A stretch of DNA of 64,000 nucleotides, from positions 1 to 64,000 of the forward strand of contig JADHZB010000102.1 in NCBI GenBank assembly GCA_015657535.1. The letters run 5' to 3'. Below, one piece after another: positions 26,360 through 39,492 of the stretch. The DNA is from Nephromyces sp. MM_2019 (taxonomy: Eukaryota; Apicomplexa; Aconoidasida; Nephromycida). A model generated the notes under the pieces. That model was given only the letters and a program-made list of their open reading frames with translations. It was not told the DNA's origin and made no database searches. Within the stretch, counting starts at the first letter, position 1, and each line of letters opens with the position of its first letter. The position numbers and the translations under genes are program-made.

Positions 26360-27000
26360 ATGTCTTCTGCCAAGGGTTTGATCATCATTTTACTAATATT
26401 ACTGGGTTCATGTTTGAGCCGGTTTAAGCTCTGTGCCATTCATGCTCATCCTGATCATCTCGATAACAAATTGGAATCATTGCTCGTCCTGATTAAGAAG
26501 CATGTGAATGAAATGAGTGTCATCTGCTTATGCAGTTTCAGCACTTAGGGCATAGTAAAACACAAGGGTAGATGCGCAATGGGATAAGTAAGGAGTTGAG
26601 TACCCTATAAGGTTACCCCGTCAAGTGGCCACGCTTAAAATGTTTACATTTTCGCCGCTATATTTCAATATTAGCGCTTCTATAAGTAATCTCTTGAACT
26701 TCCTAAACAGCAGTGCTGACATAATTTTGCAAGCATCACGACTTCACATAGAAATATCTCGAGATGCCGTTAGTCGTTCCCAAGCTAACGATATCCATGA
26801 TTCGTAAGCTTGTCCACGCTGATCGCATCTCGGAAAGCGCCAGCCATCGCGTGACCTCGCAGTTCAGCAGAATCCGCAACTCATTTTTTTTCCAATATAG
26901 GCGTTTTATGAAGAGTTTTTCTTCGAAGAAGCGCTACTTTCCACCTTTGAGCAACTTTGCAAATTCTGATTTGCAGGTTTCAGCAACCACGCGCAAGTAG
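26360..27000 (+). CDS. Tentative small secreted protein
   Basis: The ATG at 26360 is followed by a typical signal peptide (KGLIIILLILLGSCLS). Two downstream exons fit well: 26675-26803 (preceded by a T-rich acceptor, ending at a GTAAGC donor) and 26901-27000 (preceded by a strong T-run and atag acceptor, ending TAG). The 97-base intron between them joins two frames precisely. The end of exon 1 is uncertain: a phase-compatible GT at 26422 gives a 96-residue protein, but the frame stays open to 26548. The mature part is basic and Ser-rich, ending SDLQVSATTRK. I do not recognise a family. It is transcribed divergently from the helical-repeat gene. Confidence 0.35.
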
Positions 27001-28991
27001 TTCATAATCAAAATGACGCCACTGCATCAGTCGTAGGCATGATTGCGAGAATATGATCAAAACGGGCTATGAACTTTGTTCACCTAGGCATATTTTTGAA
27101 TTTTTTACGAGTAAAAGCTAAGCAGATGCATGTAGCATAGTTCTAATCAAAAAAATATTACTCCGCTAGTTGCAGAAAAACGAGCTGATGTCGCAGTCCA
27201 GGGTTTCCCAAGATAGGCTGCTGATCTGTGCATCTTGATTAGTATGTTCGCACATGTTTACGAAGTCCTTAACGGAGTTTTTTGTCACCTTATCATATCA
27301 TCCCGTTCGGCAGTTCATAGGTTTTTAATTATACGCATATTTCCGGAAAGCGTTTTCGGTTTACTCCTTGCGGCAGTACCAAATATATGTCTTTACCCGC
27401 AGTTGAAGGGCAATTAATAGCAAAAGCAACACTACTTAGAGAAAACTCAACATCCGGGATTTTGAAGCAATGGTACATGCTGAAGATACACTACCTACAC
27501 CTATTTTTAAACCGTTACTTTTTTCACTAGCTCTTTAGCATAACTATGATGCTATAGAAAGTGCATTATGCAGTCTTTTTTTTGTATAACATAGAAACCA
27601 CATGGTAATAATACTTAAGAAATACTCCAGGCTTCCCCTCAAAAAGGAAAAAACATCATGCCCTAAGAGATTTTACTGAGCATACTGAACTATGCAGCCT
27701 AAATCCCGAATTCAATCTGAATCCCATCTATCACAGACCATCAAAACCCAAAAAGGGATTCGTTATATTAGAAGCAATAAGTTCAATATAACTAATCAGT
27801 CTACATTTTGCGCTGCACCGCCTCTTGCTGCACATATAAAAAAACCTCCGGGTTTTCGTTTCCCCATTTTTGGAAAGGTAGTGCGCATCAAGTTGCTTGG
27901 AAGTGAATTTGCAAGCGGATATGAAACCGTACAAAACTTGTAGCTGTTATATCATCACTACACATTTCAAAATCAGGAATTTCAGGCAGCTTTCCACCTT
28001 GACGTTAATTCGGTGCACTAAAGCAATACCAAAGCCACAGCGATATTCTGGCCTTGGATGATACTCATCCATTAGGCGGGAAATACGTAGTATTGGCAAC
28101 TCAATTTCACAAGATAACTAAAAAGGCAAAACACCTGGATTCTCCTTAATAGCTTTCTGGTAAGCCAAACAACTAACGCAAATACGCAGTGGTGACATCA
28201 TATGTGTATTAAACTATAAAGCGTAAGGCAAAAGAATGACGAAGAGAGATGGGGAAGTAGCTGCCAGTATCACTCAGCGGAAAGAAAAATATACAAGCAT
28301 AGCTGAAAGAAATACAAGTACTCTTCTAAGTACTCCATGTTTCAATATATATTCCAATACTTGGCAACACTTGCGGGGAGCCATAAAAAAATGTAATTTT
28401 CTAGCTCGATCAAGGATCACTTTGATGCTACTTTAAAAAGATTTACTAGCGTATATTATTCAAGTACCAAAATACAAAATGCGATATACTCGATAGTACT
28501 CTACCTTATTGCATTATTCAGATTCTTCCATAATAGCAGATTGCCTGCTTTTATTAATACCAAATATACTAACTACGCAAGCCTAATATCTCCTCTCTGC
28601 TATACAGGAAGCTGTATATTCACAAAAAAAACTGCTGTTGTTAACAAAGACTGAACGGAGTCTTTGACACCTTCATATTCATACCATTATCCTTTAGTAA
28701 AGACACGCCTCGTACTACGTTTCAGCAGTTAAAGAGTAGCCTCTTAAACCAAGGAAAACTCCAATAATCCTTTCTGTTTTGCGCTTACATGCACTCCCAC
28801 ACCTATGCAGATAAGTAAATAGTTATCACTTTAAAAACTTATTCCCATCAATCAGCATCTTAGGGTTTATTCTGTTTTTTTATTATACAGAAAAGAATAA
28901 TATTTTATCCAACTGTTGCGGTGTCAAAAAAAGCTTAAAACATCAAAATATAAGCTGTCTCATCATGTGGTAACTACTGAAACGGCACAAC
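27001..28991. other. No confidently supported gene
   Basis: Two plus-strand ATG frames (27692-27943, 83 codons; 28236-28436, 66 codons) and one on the minus strand (27731-27934) are open, but none has a recognisable domain. The 27692 frame is Ser/Lys-rich and is the most plausible as an exon or small ORF. Confidence 0.35.
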
Positions 28992-31900
28992 CTATTTAGA
29001 CCCTTTTCTTTTCTTTGCTAAAGCGATTAAATTTTCCACGGAGATAATATTCCAGACACCTTGCTCCATGACAAAAATTATATTATTATCAATAAAGATG
29101 GAGGCTCCTCCAAAACTATAAACCTGCTTTCCATTTTCGATTCTTCCAATCTTAGGCTTCATAACAAAGTCGTGATTTCCCGCTATTTGCTCCAGATAAT
29201 CCTTTAGAGTTAGCTTGCTGCGCATTTCTTCTGGAGTTGGAGGAGGAGGCTCCTCTGGAGGGGGAGGGGGGCTAGCACCTTGCAGCGGGGAGTAAGCATC
29301 ATCACGAGATGAAGCAGCAGATTTGTCCAAGAAAACTGACACATCAGGGGGTTTCAAACGAGAATGAAACGCTCTTCCATGAAATATTTTAGAAGCATCC
29401 GAAACCATAGGAGTGGTCTTTTCAGGCGCAAGCCAATATGCTTGTCCAGAAACGTTGCGGAGAGGTACATCCTGTCTAGCTGCAAGAAGCAATTATGTAA
29501 TGAGTATCGGGGTTTACATGTATATGCATATGTACTCTTGAACTAATACGGGATGATATGTGTAAATAATTCCAACAAAAGCCGAAAAAAAAAAGACAAT
29601 TAGCCTTCAATAAAGAGTCTAGTAACATTTCAAGCATGAAAAAGACACCACAGAATATAAACAATACAGTAGCGGTGCAGTAGAAAACAGAAAAAAAATA
29701 TTCCCAAAGTTAACTAAAAGCTGATTCTCCATCTAAGCGAAGCAGCATTTAAACTATAATAGCGGTTCCCAAGAAACATAAAACTCACAACCTAGAAAAC
29801 CTGCAAATTTAATTTTCTTAAAACAGCTTTTCTTTAACGACAAACGATCACGAACGATCACCTGGCGTAAATCTATCTGCATTCTGGCTTGAAGAAACTG
29901 AGGGGTCCCAGCCAGCTCTAGCATCTTCACTGCTGTCACCTGTACCACCCTCCTTCTCCCAAACACCCTCCCCTGCTATCTTCATGGAGCTCAAAATACT
30001 CAATATTTGCATAAACCACGCTTTAACCGTGCTGTTACTTAATAGAGATGCAGGAAACACTGACTTCCACATTTTATACCACTTTACAACTTCCTGCTTT
30101 TCCGTTACAGAATGGTGAGCAACCCAATTCTCCAGAAACTTCACAAAGTTGGGAAAAAAGGATGAATCTAGTAGGCGAATTATGTCTTCATCGCTTAAAG
30201 TATCCTTCCACCAAAACAAGTCTTCTAAAGGTGTAGTTCTAAGTGGTAGCTGATGATGCGGATGCATGAAGATCATCGTGATATGCTCCTGAAGTTTTGG
30301 TAGAATGTACCGATGCATAATATCCTCCCAGCCCCATTGCCAGCTCAGTACGTGCTTCCAAGGAGCTATCATGGGTAGCACAGAACGATCCGCCGGATGC
30401 CAATGGACTAAGCAAGAGCACAATTTGAAGCTTATAGGATCCCAAAGAGGGGCCATAAGATGAGGGTGATTGGGGGTTTCAAGAAGAGGAAGCCAAGGGT
30501 GAATCCATGTATGTATGGGCAGAGGATCAGTGTGAGGATCCCATGAACCTACTGTCATAAGTAGCTTCGGCATTATTACACCTTCGTACAAAAGATTACA
30601 GAATTGCTGAGGGTTCAGTCTATCTTGCCAGGCCTCGCACAACTGCACTGCCGGCTCACAGTCTTTAGGGTCCCATTCCATAACGAGCGAAGTCTTTATT
30701 CTTTGCAAAATTTCCTTGTTCAAGAGGTTTTCGTATTGCAGATGAAAGAAGTTTTTGGGGTTCTTTGCAGAGAGATCTCTTGTCTTGCCGGAATTTGCAG
30801 TGAGATTATTATGCACAGGCAATTCTGCAGGAAACATAAAAGAGTCCATCGTATGCCTCTCATTATAGAATGAATCTTGCGAACTCTCAGCATTCTGCTG
30901 GTGGGGAACAGTTTTGGAGGCATATAACTGTCCAGCACCATCACTATCTTTCAGGCTCTTTTCTAGCAACAAGTCTGCGAAAAATTTCGTCCATTTTGAT
31001 ATCAATTCCGTGCCATAGTACGGCTGCAATAGCGGTACCCAGTCGCGAAAGTGAAGGATTAGCAATGGGATGAACAGCGAAAAGATCATCTCATGAACCT
31101 CAAGTGCTTCAAATTCTTCAGGAAAGCTCTCAGCAAGCCCTTTAACTAAATCGTAAAGTTCCATCAAGCCTACAGGTTGGGATGAACTTGTAGAATCATT
31201 GCACGACTCTGGGACCATGAATGGCGTGGTAGTACATTTTGTTTCTTCAGACCAACCATTAGCTACTTGACGTTCACCTTGATAGGAGCGAGAAACCACG
31301 TGCTTTTCGCGTTTTCCAACACTTTCGCTACCTCGTTCATATAAACTATCACTCCTCGCGTCTCTTTGAAAAGCAGTTGATGGCTGATCTGGTTTTAGTC
31401 TCTCATTACTTTCGAAAGTGCTTTTAGCAGATATCAAGGCTTGCGTCAATAATTGGTGTGGAGCCATAGCTTTCAATTCATTAGCTGTCGCCGTTGGAGG
31501 AAGTGCAGAAGCTCTTTCGTGAGCTTCAACACTGCTAATAGTAGATCTTCCAACATCCTCATACTCAGAAGGAGCAACAATACCCGTCCTTCTATTCGGA
31601 CTATTTTTTTGAGTCGTCGAAACCATGGATGCAACCACCATTGCTTCTATACTTTCTAAACCCTTTAAAACTTGCTCGGCTCGACCCACTTTTCTGTCGA
31701 GGGTGTCTATTTCAGTGCTCACTATATCATGATCATGAGACAGAGAAATTAAAGCATCCTCCTCAAACTTCTTTTCACGAGCAACCCCCTTAAGCATATT
31801 CTCTAGCTCGTAAGATCGAGCCTTTAAAGATAATAACAGGCCCTGAAGCGGGAATAACTCCTTATTATTGATATCATTACTTGGTGCACCATCCAAAGCC

Positions 31901-33693
31901 GTATCCATATCATCAAAATTAAGCGAAGACTTGATATCGGTAGCAGAGTCGAGAACCCTAGTTTCAGGTCCTGTCATATCGATTATACGGATCCCTTTTG
32001 GTGTAGAACTAGGGCCTGGGAGGCTAGCCTCGAGTCGACCCTCAATAGCAATCTGTGCAGCTGTCTTGGGGACCAGTAAGCCATCTGAAAAAGAGCTTAA
32101 ACTTAATTTACCTCGTTCAATATCATTATCGGCATCTCCATTCACACGAGGTAATGTATGCTTCGTCTGCACGTGTGTAGACGCCCTCCAGTTCTCTTTT
32201 TTCCTTTCGATTTGGCCTCTTTCAACGGTCTTTTTAGGGGCAAGCAATCGCTTCAAAACTGAGATATCATCCTCACCCTCTAAATCTTCCTCATAACCAC
32301 CACTTCCACGAGACCGAAAAGACTGGCCAATAGAATCCCCACCCCTTGCCATTCGATCGTTCGCCCGGATACGCTCACCAGAGTTCTGCAAGCCCATGTT
32401 CTTATTCCGAATTCTAACCTCTATTGGGTTCGCAATTCCAGCTCCGTCAGCGCCTAGTCCTCCACCAGAATATCCCATTTTTTGAAGCATCTTGAAACCT
32501 GCTCCGTAGGCCTTTGACATCTGCTTCATGTTCCAAGTATTTTTCTGGCGAGACATTTTTTTGTTTGGGTCAGTTCCATCTTGGGAAGCTTTGCTTGAGC
32601 CAGTGTGAAGATTAGCATCTGAGAAAGAATACTTTGTATACTTAATGTTCGAATCTGCGAATTTTTCCTCACTTTGAGACTTATCCTTAGAGTGAGCAGG
32701 CGACTTTTCATCTTCTGAGTTGCTCTCATCACTACTCTCATCGCTCGAAGCAATCAAAGTAGTGGGGGTAACGGTAGTGTTCGCCTCAGTAGTCGCATAT
32801 TGGGACTTTCTTGCATCTTCCCCGCCTGGGACGAGGCTGGAGTCCTTGGTTTCATCTATGAACTCACTTCGTACTCTATTATCACTCCTTCTATTATGAA
32901 AGAATGACGATGCATTAGTTTGAAGAACTCGTGGATTCGCATCAGAAGTCGTTTCCCACTTTGTCTTTGATTGCTTAGAGGTGATAGTTAAGTCTTGTCC
33001 ACCCTGGAAAGTTGAAAATCCGAAAAATTTTGACTTTAGAGAAGTTTCTACTTCCGCTTTATCCTCAAAGTACACCTTCTTCTTCAAAGACTGCTTATTT
33101 GAGACAGCGCCGCCTCCAGGATCTTTGCTAAAGCTAGGTGATAGCTTCGTATCCAGATATGCACCTTCATCTTCCCTCTTTAGATGTAAATTTTTCATGA
33201 TGCCTTTGTAAGTACCAGTAAAATCCTCCTTCTTAACAAGGTTTTGCTCCAATTGAGAGCCTCCACAATTTACGTTAAGAAAAGGCAAGTTCTGCTTTAT
33301 ATCTTCCTCTTTAATTGCAGAATCCGTTTCGGCTACATTTTTGATAACACTCTTGAAAAAACTTTCATCCTTCAAATTCTTCTCGTGTCTCAACTTTTCT
33401 TCCCCAATATTAGCATCCAGGTTACACTTTGCAGTCACGAAGCGCACCACATCACGCTCCTTATCAAAACTTTTTCGGCGCTTCGAGGAAAAAAGTTTAT
33501 AGGAGTCGTTGAAGCCTCCTTCTTGCTCATCTTCGCTATCATCCTCGGCGAAAATTCCGTATATCTGGCTGTCTTGCAAGGAGCCTTTGGCAAATCTTGA
33601 AGCTTTCGCTTTTTCGTCAGCATTTCCCCCAAAATCGTCAGACTGTAGAAGTTCATTGTCGGAGTCATCACTGCTTTCTACTGAGTAAAGCAT
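28992..33693 (-). CDS. TFIP11: TFIP11/NTR1-type G-patch spliceosome disassembly factor
   Basis: Homologue of human TFIP11 and yeast Ntr1/Spp382, which bind and activate the DEAH helicase Prp43/DHX15 through a G-patch to release intron lariats. Two exons, 33693-29862 and 29479-28992, join in phase 1 across a 382-base intron (1,439 residues). I chose the ATG at 33693; the longer frame begins at GTG. An acidic N-terminus (SVESSDDSDNELLQSDD) is as in the family. The G-patch is at about 395-445 (GAGFKMLQKMGYSGGGLGAD). The GCFC region runs from about 605 to 1240, with long helices and Trp-rich motifs such as YYGTELISKWTKFF and WDPKDCEPAVQLCEAW. The second exon supplies the conserved C-terminal segment (GRIENGKQVYSFGGASIFID then a WxxISVxxLIALAK end) that aligns with the TFIP11 terminus. 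It also has a Pro-run. It is longer than human TFIP11 (about 840) because of disordered inserts. Confidence 0.93.
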
Positions 33694-36600
33694 CTTCACT
33701 CGGTTGAAGTAATCACTTTTTGTTGCTTGAACCGATCAGAGAGACGCCAAGAAAAGTGATACGGCAAGTTTAAACAAAGTTTTTATAAAGTAATAACAGA
33801 ATCCACGCAGCCCCGCAAGCATAAATTCAATTGGCAGAGAAAGTACCATAAGGAAACCCCCAAAGAGGGGGGCAGAATTGCAACCTGCAATTGCTAAAAA
33901 GGGGCCTTTGCCTGGCGAGCTTGGTGGAGGGCTCGATTCTTTGGTGGCAGAGAGGACATCAAAGCCGAGAAGGCAGAAGCTTTAAAAAGAAAATGAAACC
34001 GCAAAAAAAGAAACTACAGTAAGGTATATGAACCAAGTACGCATTGTGTAAAGCACCGCTGTAAGAGATGTGGTGCCGCATTCCGGCTGGTAAAATGGCA
34101 AAAAGAGCAGATAAAAAGGTTTTGCCTCGTTTTGTGCGAAGAAAAGGAAAATTCAACCACACACAAAAGGTTATTTTGCAAAAGAACTAGAAAGTGAAAA
34201 ATACTCAAAGTAGCAATCGAAGTAAAAGTTCTAGCGAGGTCATCATGCGCGCGCATCACGAGCTCAGCTTCCAAAAGAGGCAACTAACCTCCAAGAAGGT
34301 ATCAAAAACATCGAAGAAGCAAAAAAAATCAAAAAGATAAGAAAATCTCTACTATCATCTTCCTCATACTTTAAATTTCAAACGTACAAAGCACAGTAAT
34401 CCTAGTCAGTGGCCGAATATCAACCTATGCGGTGGCAGATGAAGAGTACACAAAAATAAAAATAAACAAATCAAGATCTACTTAGTAGATGCAACCGCTC
34501 GGTTGAAATGCATAGTAATCAGAATAACTAGGGAAGAAGATACGACACAGGCGGCATGACGGCTTTAAAGCCTAAAAAGAGCCGCATAAAAGTCCCATTA
34601 GCAATCTACCAAGGCCCACAGAGCCCGATTGACGTTTTGAAGGTTCCATCTTCGTTTCTGCCATCACAAATTTTGAGCTATATATCCACTTTAGAGCAGT
34701 TGATGAATCCTTCAGGCCGTCACCATGGATAATCGGAAGTCAAGTCCCCTGGTGATTCTGAAGACGCCCTGAGAAGTTCAAATGATGAGCTAACCGTGTG
34801 GAGATTTCACTTAAAAGCTTGCTAAATGAAAACATAGCAATAAACAGTAAATAAAGGCCCTAAAGAAAAAGAAAGTAAGTTTCTCTGTCTACTCAAATTA
34901 CCTAGACTCCAGCACACTGTGCTTCCGCTTTCTGGTCAAAATATGATAGCCAGCAAAGTATAAAAAGTAACGGGTTCCCTACCACACCTCACATTCTTTC
35001 CTCCTCTATAAAAGATGACGACATGTATAAATGGCGTACGAATAAAAAAGACTCTTTGAGTGAGATATTCTTCACTGGAGGGTGAATTAGACAGCCAAAA
35101 TGGTGGTTCATGAAGCCTTTACAAGAAGCCACCATGAAATTCATCTTCACACGGAATTGACTGGTGTGCCCATGTGAAGGTTAGTGTGTGAAGGTAGGGT
35201 GCTGGCGTAGTGTGTTAACTCCGCTAGGAGTACAGTTAGCAGAATATCAGCGAACACTGCCTTCGTATGTATCACAGCTGGCCAAGGTTTGCTCAAAATA
35301 TTCAGGCCAGTTGCACGATGAGTGGTTGCCGCTACATGAATTATACGCATGCCAATTGTAAATACTTAAAACCCTAAAAAGGTTAGCGTTAATGCTATAA
35401 GCTTAGCTTTCCTCCGGCATTTTTTAGTGATTAAGCGAAAATTATACCAAATGCATGGAAGACTATATGAAATCCACACAGACTGCCTCAGGCTACTTTA
35501 TCAGACGAAGGAAGTGACCTGCTTTGTGTGCAGAGATGCTAAATCAATTTCTCGACCAGCAAAGTCACTATTTCGCAGACTTGCGACGTGTGTAGTACGT
35601 TGAACGGTGGAGATTCTCTAATTATACAGAAATCTCCACGCTACAAGGAATATCCTTTAGTCGCTATTCCAATTCGCTATATATATATATATTTGGCACT
35701 GGAATCGCAGAGAACTTTTTATATTATATATTACTAGACAAGATCAGGCTCTCATTATTGAACTAAAACTAGACCGGTAGAAATAATTCAATCTGCTACC
35801 TCCTCCTGAAAATTTTTCATAGAGAGATGCATCTGCTAGACTCTCAATGCTCTTCACATAACTACGTAGAAATTCGATTATATTTCGGAGAATTAGCGCA
35901 TATTTAAGCATCCAGAAATAGTTCAAGGTGTCGTAAACGAAAACTAAGTTATTGTGTTGTCATCACCTGCATGCATTATGAACAGCATTTATGAAAAAAG
36001 CTACACTTTATAGCAGGCAAGAGTTTTCATTAGTTTTATCCTCGCGTAGACACATGGTATTCTAATAGGCCTTTTTATGAGAGAATTATATTTTACAAGA
36101 AAAAATGGTAAAATAAAGGTATTTTTTCTACGCCAATGTTATTCCTTGACGTATCTGTCAATCTGGGATTGATATACCTTTTTTTCCGTTATAGTGAAAA
36201 AAAGCACCTGAGAATGGCATTTTAAATGAAAGCATCTCAATTATCATATTATTGCGTGTCTTCTAAACAATTCTTATCCCTCAGAATAGGTTATGAATCA
36301 TTGAAAGCTGTACCTTTCATGAAAAATAATCGGTTAACAGGTTTTTACGGGTGAATTATCGCTAGCAACTGCCATCTTAGTCATATATTGTTATGGATGA
36401 CAGCTGTAGAAGTCATTGCAAATACCCTTAGTCACATGTAGATGATGTTTGAAATGGTCACCCCACATATCATCGCATTTAGGTTATAGCATGTCATTGT
36501 GATGAGAGTCTTTTTTTGCATTGGCATGACAATTCGTTGCATGCTACTGGAATTTCTGTCGTACCTCGTAGATTTACTGATGAAGTATCATTTATCTATT

Positions 36601-37456
36601 GCCCTGGAATAACGCAGCAACCTCCAAAGAAGCATCCCAAGATATTCACTTGATGCTCATATCGGTTGTAAAAAATAGGTTTCTTAAACCTCACAAACCA
36701 GTCACATTAAGTAGTAGAATCAGCGAACAAGTTTCAAAGTACTTGTTGCTGGTTGCTAGACATTATAAAGTGTTCAATACATTGGTATATAGGTGCTTCG
36801 CCATCAACTTCAAAAACTTTGCCATTTCTCGATCAGTGCAAAGTAAGCGCCAACAGGAGTACGAGGTAAACATTGTAGATACGATTTCATGCAGCGATGC
36901 TTTGCTTGGCAGTGAAAATTTTGAAGTACTCAATCGTCCCACAACTATATCGTAATCTCATGTGCTTTCGCTAATGGTAAATCTCAAGACTTTCAAGAAA
37001 GATCCCTTGCAATCTAGCAAAGTTCATGTTTCTTAAAATCTTCGCCTATGTTTGTACCAACTGCCCTGCATTGCATACTTTTATTTCACATAAAATTATA
37101 CTGGGGAGCATTGTTCAAGGTCTTTGTGAGCGCAATCGCCAAGCGGAAAGCTTCTAAGGATTGAAAATATGATGCAAAAACGGCGCTTCAGCATAACCGC
37201 CTGCCTCTTTTTTTTGCTTGCTTTTTCGAAAAAACATTTGAATAGCGCGCTGTTAGTCTCAGTCCCCCAGTGCGCACCGTAAAGGCAGGAATTTTTGCTT
37301 TTTTGCTGCTCAGTACCTTGCTTCTTCATGCCTTTCCCGAGGTATTCCGCGTTTTTATTTCTTGCATATTTGCTCTTGGGGATGTGCAGGCCTTTCCCGC
37401 TATCATTCTGTGCGACGAAAAATTGCTATGCTATCGTTTTCCAGAGGGGGCAGGCC
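33694..37456. other. No confidently supported gene
   Basis: Upstream of TFIP11. A TA run lies at about 35679-35692. The longest open frame is plus 36599-36955 (118 codons, starting at TTG); it is Ser-rich, without clear domain or splice pairing, and I leave it uncalled. Plus frames at 37270-37512 overlap the next tentative gene in another frame. Confidence 0.4.
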
Positions 37457-37972
37457 ATGTTACGGCGTACCGCTTACTTTGCAACTGCTTCCAAGGAAAT
37501 CAGTTTTCGTAGCTCTTTGCCGTGCACCTCGAATAGAATATGCAGAGAGAAACGCGGCTTGAATAAGGAGGGTGTCTTTAGTACAATATTTTCTAAGAAT
37601 ATTCAATTTTTAGATAACTCCCGATTTGGACAAAGTTTGCTCTTTGTCTTCAGTGGAGATCTTTCATCTATACTCCGAAACCGCAATAGCTCATTGTCAA
37701 GGTAATGGTTTTCACAAATGTGTTTTCGGCATTTATCCACGAGCTGCTGCCTGTAAAGCTGGATGCTGTTCAAATTTTTTGTTGAATTTCTATATAAAAA
37801 TCCGTTCTTATTTTCTTAATCCTTGCATGTGTGTTAGTGTGTGTAGGAATTTTCCATTTGCTACCTCCTGTTTTATAGCCTAAAGAGGACAATTTGCAAT
37901 TGGATTTTTTTATTGCGATTTTTCATGCAACAACTTTTCTTCCAAAGTTACCGAATGGGTTTGGTTGCTTAA
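37457..37972 (+). CDS. Tentative small mitochondrial-type protein
   Basis: I do not recognise this protein. The ATG at 37457 opens a basic, Arg/Ser-rich start (MLRRTAYFATASKEISFRSS) like a mitochondrial presequence. The frame reaches a good GTAATG donor after 37701 and can be joined in phase to an exon at 37879-37972, preceded by a pyrimidine-rich tract and atag. That exon is hydrophobic and basic and ends YRMGLVA, for about 112 residues. A different frame of the second exon is also open and equally protein-like, so the true structure may differ. Confidence 0.27.
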
Positions 37973-39135
37973 ACGGACGCAAAGTCGGACATAAGGCATT
38001 TATCGGTGGTATATCGAAAGTTTCATGCTGACTCAACAGCTGCAATGAAGCTCATGAATGAACTTGGAGTCAAGCAACTTACCATTTTTTTGGCAGTTTC
38101 TAGCAAGGTTACGATCCTGCGCATGAACTTAGGCATGTTCCATAATCGCAGACGCATGAAGAGTTGAAAATCTTGAAATGGAGTGTTCGCTTGCATGCCA
38201 TATATAAATTTATTAAGGATAATACGATTTTGTAGCTATTTCTAGCATTTCTGCAAGGCCGTTTGGCTATCAGCAATATGTGTTTTATCTTGCGCTCATA
38301 GTTAAGTAGTTTTACCATGTAGGATAATACTACTATTGGATCTCCACTTGTGTTGGCAGTGTAATTTCTTAATATTACGGCAACTCTGATCAATTTTTTC
38401 AGTGTAACTATATATAATATGTTGTTGCTGTGTTAAATCGCTATAAACTTCGTTTTTAAAAGTAGTAGAAAATAAACTAGCAGCTCTTATACCAATTCCC
38501 ATAGATCAAACTTTATCTAAAGCATTTCCAGGACGTTATAGGTGTGATGTTTAAAGACGCTCTATCATGGTTTATGGCGCTTTCATGTGTATTTGGCAAA
38601 GGAAGTCATCCACGTTACCATTTTATTTAACTAAAGGATTTGTGTGATTTGCCGAAGTAACCTTGTAGACATCCTGTATTGCGCGTACTTTGCATTATTT
38701 TTTGAGGCTTCAGCCTGATTAATTTTTTGTACCTCTTGCACCTCTTTTGTTTATGCATAAAATTTATCTCCGTTCTCCCCCGCAGTTGCTTTTAATTTTG
38801 TATATTGAAGGTTTCATAATCTTAAAATACTATTTCATGCACAAGGTTTAAATGGGTACCAAATTTTTATGTGAAAGATGCAATAGGAATACTTTTCATG
38901 CGTAAACTTTCTGTAGGTGATGTAACAAACTCCTTGTCTAATTGAATATTTGGAATGGTATTCGTTGTAGAGCCAGTTTTTTAGAATATGCAAATTTTCT
39001 CTTGTGCGAATCCGCACTAGCTATATTGTTAAATTTTGTGATAACTTATGCCCTGAGATGATTGCTGTTTAGATATAGTTACACTTACGGAGGTTTCTTA
39101 ACCTCTTAATTTGAACGACCAATTTCAAAGGTACT
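37973..39135. other. No recognised gene
   Basis: AT-rich region upstream of the BolA gene. Short open pieces around 38045-38165 (plus) look protein-like but could not be joined to a gene with confidence. Confidence 0.4.
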
Positions 39136-39492
39136 ATGAGCGCATATTTGGTATTGTTAACCTCATTATATAGGTCTTCTTCCGGATTGACAAAACCTAC
39201 ATTTCAGCTTAAGCCGCGAATAGTCCGTACTATGGCGACGGTCAGCCAGCAGGAAATGGAAACGAAACTTTCTGAAACTTTCAACCCTGATATTTTAAGG
39301 CTAACTGATATTTCTGGTGGCTGCGGTTCAGCTTATGAATTGATTATCGTTTCACGCTTGTTTGAAAACAAGAAGCTTCTTCAAAGACACAGGATGGTCA
39401 ATGAAACTTTAAAGGAGGAAATGAAGGAAATGCATGCTCTGACTATGAAATGCTACACTTTGACGGAATGGAATAATAAGTTTGGGCAGTAA
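39136..39492 (+). CDS. BolA-family protein, BOLA3-like, mitochondrial
   Basis: Single-exon gene of 118 codons plus TAA. BolA proteins partner monothiol glutaredoxins in handling Fe-S clusters; the BOLA3 type acts in mitochondria, delivering 4Fe-4S clusters to target enzymes. Residues 1-35 are basic and hydroxylated without acidic residues (YLVLLTSLYRSSSGLTKP), fitting a presequence. The BolA domain is about 36-112. It has the family signature LTDISGGCGSAYELIIVS, then the loop and invariant His region (LLQRHRMVNETLKEEMKEMH). The cysteine in the GGCG motif and the RHRMVN histidine are the expected cluster ligands. A second in-frame ATG at 39232, just before the domain (MATVSQQEMETKL), could give a shorter non-imported form. 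It has no intron, unlike its neighbours. Confidence 0.93.
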   Translation: MSAYLVLLTSLYRSSSGLTKPTFQLKPRIVRTMATVSQQEMETKLSETFNPDILRLTDISGGCGSAYELIIVSRLFENKKLLQRHRMVNETLKEEMKEMHALTMKCYTLTEWNNKFGQ

